A stretch of DNA of 5,318 nt from Pseudomonadota bacterium (GTDB lineage: Bacteria > Pseudomonadota > Gammaproteobacteria > Steroidobacterales > Steroidobacteraceae), in assembly GCA_021820785.1 (NCBI GenBank), contig JAKADE010000235.1, positions 1 to 5,318 of the forward strand. Direction: 5' to 3'. The notes beneath the pieces are model-generated. The model was not told the origin of the DNA. It made no database searches and saw only the letters and a program-made list of their open reading frames with translations. Both the position numbers and the translations under genes were made by a program. Position 1 is the stretch's first letter; every line of letters starts with the position of its first letter. Below, piece by piece: positions 1-5,318 of this stretch.

Positions 1-430
1 GTGATGGTCACGGTAGCGCACCTGGGCATTTTATGTAGGTACGTTACTACAGATGTCCGTTCGCTGCAATTAGTGCTTCTCGAAGCCCCCACCATCTGCC
101 CGGGGTGGCCATCGGATGCCCAGAGGCAGCGCGTGAACACCGCGAGCGGGGGAGCCCCCAGCGCAGCCTACCCCTTGCGATTCCTCGCCGCTGAGATTCG
201 CCGCCCTCGTCGATTACACCGGCACTTGGGCGACAGGCTGCGAGATTCTATGCTGCAGGAACGTGTCTCCGAGGCGTAGTTGCGCAGGGCCGTCGTGGTC
301 AGCACCCGGCCAGCAGCCGCGGGCCGACCCAAATGCATCGTTTGAAGGCAGCCATTCGGCTTAGTGGTGCCGCCTTGCTACATTCAAAGGAGCATGTACA
401 CGTGAATCCCACTCGACGCGGGAGGTGCTA
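1..430. other. Left flank with no supportable gene
   Basis: The plus-strand frame starting at base 1 stays open to a TAG at 277-279. Its translation has no recognisable motif, no ribosome binding site can be seen because it runs off the left edge, and the composition is typical of random GC-rich sequence. It could be the tail of a gene entering from the left, but nothing supports that. Short GC-rich inverted repeats occur, such as CCACC/GGTGG at 89-93/104-108 and CGGCC/GGCCG at 307-311/322-326, but they are too short to name. The last 45 bases contain ribosome-binding-like sequences that serve the downstream genes. Confidence 0.5.
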
Positions 431-431
431 A
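402..431 (+). CDS. Candidate 9-codon leader ORF overlapping the exported-protein start
   Basis: A GTG at 402 follows a good Shine-Dalgarno sequence, AAAGGAG at 386-392, with 9 bases between them. It opens a nine-residue reading frame, MNPTRRGRC, that stops at TAA 429-431. The stop shares its last base with the ATG at 431 of the next gene (TAATG), the usual geometry for translational coupling. Three of nine residues are arginine. The next gene has its own strong ribosome binding site lying inside this small ORF, so translation of the leader could expose or mask it. This is inference from geometry only. Chance occurrence is quite possible, since SD-like stretches and short ORFs are common. Confidence 0.25.
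   Translation: MNPTRRGRC
421..425 (+). promoter_or_regulatory. Ribosome binding site that decides the start of the exported-protein gene
   Basis: GGAGG lies 5 bases before the ATG at 431. The upstream in-frame GTG at 425 overlaps this motif and so is unlikely to be the start. The next in-frame ATG at 437 would sit 11 bases away. The ATG at 431 also gives a compact signal peptide. Confidence 0.7.
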
Positions 432-1162
432 TGAGCATGGCGCGAAGGATTCTGCCATTGGTGCTCCTGGCAATCATTGGCTCCGTGTCTACCGCCGCTC
501 CGCAACGTGTTCATACGGCTGTTCGAGGTTGCACGGTACTCAAGAGGGTTGGACCTCCCGATTCGCTGCTCGCAGCTAAGTTGAGGGTGCACGTCATTCC
601 GACGTCTTACGGTGCCGGGGCGGGTGACCATCGAAAATATCCGAAAACAATTTCGTTGCAGGTGCCGGCATCGCTGATCGACTCGGTCTCAGCGTACGGG
701 GCCGCAGACCGGATATGGCTGGCACCAAAGGGATGGACCGGCAGGGCGGCGCAGGGGGCGGATGGTTCCACCGCGGTCGAGTTCCGTCCACACTTTGGCC
801 GCTTGCGAGGCGGCCCCTATGTCATTTACAGAGACGATGGAGGCTGCGCCGGATGTGCGGTTGTTGATGCCGCGCGCTATTTCCCCGAGGTCAGAGATGA
901 GGCGCGGGACCTCTATGGTCATCATGAGAAGACGCCGGTTGGGCTGAGGACTCACCGTGTTTCTTCACGCCTGGTTACCTTTAATCTTCCCGGCACTACC
1001 GGAACTGTGAGTCACGGAGTGGCTTTCTACTCGGGAGATTCTGCTTACCATTTCGCACAAATGACGATGGTGTTGCCTCGCCCGAAATTCGCTTTGGGGC
1101 GATTTCTTCGGCAATATTACGCTGCGGGGTTCGCCTGTATAGAGCACCGCAGGATTCGGTAA
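431..1162 (+). CDS. Predicted exported protein, DUF4850-like, function unknown
   Basis: The protein has 243 residues from the ATG at 431. Residues 1-23 form a classical Sec signal peptide: MSMARR, a hydrophobic core ILPLVLLAIIGSV, then STAA before PQ, a plausible signal peptidase I site. There is no lipobox cysteine and no second membrane segment, so the mature protein is probably periplasmic or secreted. The best landmarks are WLAPKGWTG (96-104), GADGST (109-114), a CAGC CxxC motif (139-142) and ARYFPE (148-153). Residues 34 and 236 are further cysteines, so the four could form disulfides or a metal or redox site. The APKGW...GADGS pattern and the CxGC...A..YFP segment recall the uncharacterised DUF4850 family; that match is from memory and unverified. 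The gene stands alone on its strand, and two sampled lines within it are less GC-rich (31 of 60 bases) than uvrB (41 of 60), which hints at acquisition by transfer. The catalytic role, if any, is unknown. Confidence 0.82.
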   Translation: MSMARRILPLVLLAIIGSVSTAAPQRVHTAVRGCTVLKRVGPPDSLLAAKLRVHVIPTSYGAGAGDHRKYPKTISLQVPASLIDSVSAYGAADRIWLAPKGWTGRAAQGADGSTAVEFRPHFGRLRGGPYVIYRDDGGCAGCAVVDAARYFPEVRDEARDLYGHHEKTPVGLRTHRVSSRLVTFNLPGTTGTVSHGVAFYSGDSAYHFAQMTMVLPRPKFALGRFLRQYYAAGFACIEHRRIR

Positions 1163-1222
1163 CATCGGCCTTGGTCGAAAGCGGCCATGGCAGGCTAATC
1201 AGATATGCCAGCAACTTCCTCG

Positions 1223-1249
1223 GAAGCGGACGTCCACCGCGTCCGCTTC
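1223..1249. repeat. Perfect 9-bp inverted repeat downstream of the exported-protein gene
   Basis: GAAGCGGAC (1223-1231) and GTCCGCTTC (1241-1249) are exact reverse complements separated by 9 bases. The hairpin begins 61 bases after the stop codon at 1162. It could be a transcription terminator or an RNA 3'-end stabiliser for that gene, but no U-rich tract follows on either strand, so an intrinsic terminator is not demonstrated. The palindrome GGACGTCC (1228-1235) overlaps it. Confidence 0.5.
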
Positions 1250-1354
1250 GGATCGACTCCTGCCGGTCGCCGCACAAACGGACATTGGCAACTGCCGGCC
1301 CCCCGGCCACAGACGTCACCGGGCGATATGGCGGTGGGAGCGACCAAGTCTCGA

Positions 1355-1406
1355 GGTACGAGTCGCAGGAGCGAGGTTTGCCTTAGGAGTTAGAGACTCG
1401 CGTACC
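1355..1406. repeat. Imperfect inverted repeat 3' of the tRNA gene
   Basis: GGTACGAGTC (1355-1364) is complementary to GACTCG-CG-TACC (1395-1406), with a 2-base insertion in the right arm and a 30-base spacer. The repeat lies 30-81 bases downstream of the tRNA 3' end. Its right arm shares bases 1403-1406 with a smaller hairpin at 1403-1420, so the two structures cannot form fully at once. It may be a transcript-end structure, a recombinase or protein binding site, or chance. Confidence 0.4.
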
Positions 1407-1420
1407 GCCTGTAAGGCGTA
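1403..1420 (-). terminator. Weak candidate terminator hairpin after tRNA-Asn
   Basis: CGCCT (1406-1410) pairs with AGGCG (1414-1418) around a 3-base loop, and two further pairs (1403-1404 with 1419-1420) form across a one-base bulge. On the minus strand this hairpin starts 16 bases after the tRNA CCA end, a suitable place for the end of the tRNA transcript. The sequence that follows, ACGCGAGTCTCTAACT, is not a real U-tract, so it may instead be a processing or stabilising structure. Confidence 0.25.
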
Positions 1421-1435
1421 AGCATTTGATCTCAT

Positions 1436-1511
1436 TGGCTCCCCGGGTTGGACTCGAACCAACGACCAACGGATTAACAGTCCGACGCTCTACCGACTGA
1501 GCTACCGGGGA
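1436..1511 (-). tRNA. tRNA-Asn, anticodon GTT
   Basis: The minus strand gives a complete 76-base cloverleaf. The acceptor stem TCCCCGG pairs with CCGGGGA, followed by discriminator G and an encoded CCA (1436-1438). The D arm is GCTC/GAGC with the AGTCGGTA loop. The anticodon loop CTGTTAA carries GTT at 1476-1478, which reads AAC and AAU. The T arm GTTGG/CCAAC encloses TTCGAGT. All acceptor, D and T stem pairs are Watson-Crick. The one oddity is the outermost anticodon-stem pair: positions 27 (base 1485) and 43 (base 1469) are both U. The gene has its own promoter upstream and lies downstream of the DUF2784/aminotransferase pair on the same strand. Its 3' end faces the less GC-rich accessory-like region. 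Confidence 0.97.
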
Positions 1512-1516
1512 ACCGC

Positions 1517-1533
1517 TTCGCGAGATTCGCGAA
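1517..1533 (-). repeat. Perfect 7-bp hairpin in the tRNA-Asn 5' leader
   Basis: TTCGCGA (1517-1523) and TCGCGAA (1527-1533) are exact reverse complements around a 3-base loop. The hairpin ends 5 bases before the mature tRNA start and lies just after the predicted transcription start near 1536. It would fill nearly all of the precursor leader that RNase P removes. It is not followed by a U-run, so it does not look like a terminator. Confidence 0.55.
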
Positions 1534-1542
1534 AGGGCGCGA

Positions 1543-1592
1543 ATTTTGCGGTGCAAACCCGCGCGCGTCAAGAAACCCGCCGCAAATATTTT
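1543..1592 (-). promoter_or_regulatory. Sigma70 promoter of tRNA-Asn with UP-like element
   Basis: On the minus strand TTGACG (1571-1566, five of six matches to the -35 consensus) is followed after 17 bases by CAAAAT (1548-1543, four of six matches to the -10). A start near 1536 is expected, giving a leader of about 25 bases. The region after the -10 is GC-rich (TCGCGCCC), as in the discriminators of growth-rate-controlled stable RNA promoters. About 50 bases upstream of the start, AAAATATTT (1592-1584) is a lone AT-rich patch where an UP element would bind the RNA polymerase alpha subunit. This patch is itself nearly palindromic (GCAAA/TTTGC, 1582-1594). Confidence 0.7.
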
Positions 1593-1616
1593 GCATGCCG
1601 AGTCCGGTGCGGATTC

Positions 1617-1643
1617 CCCCCGAGGGCGCCCCGGGCTCGGGGG
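1617..1643 (-). terminator. GC-rich stem-loop just after the DUF2784 gene
   Basis: CCCCCGAG (1617-1624) pairs with CTCGGGGG (1636-1643) around an 11-base loop. One bulged C allows two further TT/AA pairs. It begins 5 bases after the DUF2784 stop codon on the minus strand, so it probably marks the end of the aminotransferase-DUF2784 message. No U-tract follows (the next bases are AATCCGCACC), so it may be a non-canonical or Rho-assisted 3' end. It also separates that message from the tRNA promoter. Confidence 0.4.
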
Positions 1644-1648
1644 AACGT

Positions 1649-2041
1649 TCAGGACCGCCGGGCCGCTCCGGCGCGCGGAGCGCGTGCGAGGCGCCGCAGC
1701 ACGCGGCCGTAGGCGAGCGCATTCAGTGCGACGAGGAGGGCGGCGAGCCCCCACTGGTCGGCCCGGGTGAGTCCGGGGGGATACAGCACGGTAAGCAGGT
1801 AGTGGCTGATAAACCCGCCGCGATAGCCGGACTCACCGGCAAGCTGCCGCAGGTGGTTCTCGAGGCCGGTCAGCGGACAGATCTGTCCCGACAGTTCCAC
1901 CCAGAGTCCCCAGGCGAGTGCCGGGGCGTGCGCCAGGAGCGCCTTGGGCCAGCGCCAGGCGAGGAGCCCGCCGAAGACGACGAACGCCACGAACGCGAGG
2001 TGCAGCACCACCACCCCGTCCGCGAGCGCCCGCCAGAGCAT
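1649..2041 (-). CDS. DUF2784 family small membrane protein
   Basis: The protein has 130 residues from the ATG at 2041. It shows the features I associate with DUF2784, a family of unknown function: LAD near the N-terminus, a first membrane helix (about 8-28) containing H14, the motif CPLTGLENHLR (55-65), then AGESGYRGGFISHYL (68-82) and YPPGLT (87-92). Hydrophobic segments at about 37-52, 78-90 and 95-115 suggest four membrane spans in the inner membrane. The tail after 116 is basic (RRLAR...ARRS), probably cytoplasmic. The start is uncertain. A GTG at 2053 would add four residues and overlap the aminotransferase stop by 8 bases; I prefer 2041 because family members usually begin close to the LAD motif. 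Neither start has a strong Shine-Dalgarno, which fits translational coupling to the gene 4 bp upstream. A link to aminotransferase metabolism is unproven. Confidence 0.88.
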   Translation of the reverse strand: MLWRALADGVVVLHLAFVAFVVFGGLLAWRWPKALLAHAPALAWGLWVELSGQICPLTGLENHLRQLAGESGYRGGFISHYLLTVLYPPGLTRADQWGLAALLVALNALAYGRVLRRLARAPRAGAARRS

Positions 2042-2045
2042 GGCC

Positions 2046-3251
<1,206 letters not shown>

Positions 3252-3355
3252 TGGGAATCCTGTGATGCGCCAAAGCAACTGGCGCCGCTATATTAAGCCA
3301 TCGGCACCACTGCCACCATCGCGCGGCCGATGAGAGAGAGGAGAGCGTCTCCGGC
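3252..3355. promoter_or_regulatory. Divergent promoter region between aminotransferase gene and uvrB
   Basis: Only 104 bp separate the two divergent starts, so both promoters must lie here or within coding sequence. The one AT-rich patch is CTATATTAA (3288-3296). On the plus strand it offers TATATT (3289-3294) as a -10 for uvrB, about 55 bases before the ATG by its expected start site. On the minus strand it offers TAATAT (3295-3290) for the aminotransferase gene. Neither has a good -35 at the right distance. No LexA box of the CTGT-N8-ACAG type is visible, so SOS control of the Escherichia coli kind is not supported. Confidence 0.35.
3339..3343 (+). promoter_or_regulatory. Ribosome binding site of uvrB
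   Basis: AGGAG sits in a 14-base purine run (3332-3345) and is 12 bases before the uvrB ATG, a rather long spacing. No other in-frame start codon lies between the divergent promoter patch and 3356, and the ATG at 3356 matches the usual N-terminus of UvrB, so the start is not in doubt. Confidence 0.5.

Positions 3356-5318
<1,963 letters not shown>

Larger units (their letters stand above)
1163..1435. other. Intergenic region between exported-protein gene and tRNA 3' end
   Basis: No protein-like reading frame is convincing here. The plus-strand frames of 62-71 residues lack a Shine-Dalgarno sequence and any domain. The stretch holds a 9-bp hairpin (1223-1249), a longer imperfect inverted repeat (1355-1406) and a small hairpin (1403-1420), listed separately. 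No T-run follows any of them in either direction. Confidence 0.5.

Noticed and set aside
1..279. Open frame of 92 codons from the first base
   Set aside because: There is no recognisable motif and no visible ribosome binding site, and its apparent start is simply the window edge.
309..322. 14 bases, GCCAGCAGCCGCGG, identical to the 530-loop region of 16S rRNA
   Set aside because: The match stops at once on both sides and nothing else nearby resembles rRNA. It is a GC-rich chance match.
1171..1393. Overlapping plus-strand frames of 71 and 62 codons after the exported-protein gene
   Set aside because: There is no Shine-Dalgarno sequence and no domain, and the products are rich in R, P and G. 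The region contains inverted repeats rather than coding signal.
1..1435. Search for a second copy of the tRNA-Asn 3' end (an att site)
   Set aside because: Nothing like the tRNA 3' end (CTCCCCGGG or ACTCGAACC on the plus strand) recurs in this part of the window, so an attachment repeat cannot be claimed here.

Overview
The window looks like the chromosome of a high-GC proteobacterium, most likely a gammaproteobacterium. The evidence is GC-rich codon use in the conserved genes, a UvrB of gammaproteobacterial type (DIMEGA before the C-terminal linker), and a tRNA-Asn whose CCA end is encoded. From memory, not checked, a divergent uvrB / class I aminotransferase pair followed by tRNA-Asn also occurs in Pseudomonas; a Xanthomonadales- or Nevskiales-like organism would fit too.

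Layout. Bases 1-430 hold no gene I can defend. At 431-1162 (+) lies a predicted exported protein of 243 residues that resembles the DUF4850 group. A tiny candidate leader ORF (402-431) overlaps its start. Bases 1163-1435 carry no convincing gene but several inverted repeats. A complete tRNA-Asn(GTT) lies at 1436-1511 (-), with a good sigma70 promoter and an AT-rich UP-like element upstream. Further right, also on the minus strand, are a small DUF2784 membrane protein (1649-2041) and a class I PLP aminotransferase of the aspartate aminotransferase 1-beta type (2046-3251). Only 4 bp separate these two genes, so they are probably co-transcribed and translationally coupled. A 104-bp divergent intergenic region then leads into uvrB (3356 to the window edge, +), which lacks only its last residues here.

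How the parts relate. The right two thirds are ordinary core genome: amino-acid metabolism, a tRNA and nucleotide excision repair. The left part, beyond the 3' end of the tRNA, is less GC-rich (about 52% in two sampled 60-base lines, against about 67% in uvrB) and holds an isolated exported-protein gene, so it reads as accessory DNA beside a tRNA. I see no integrase, no duplicated tRNA 3' end and no transposase. I find no clear new multi-gene system. The observations most worth a second look are the exported protein with its coupled leader ORF, the inverted repeats just 3' of the tRNA, the U27-U43 mismatch in the tRNA, and the coupled DUF2784 gene.
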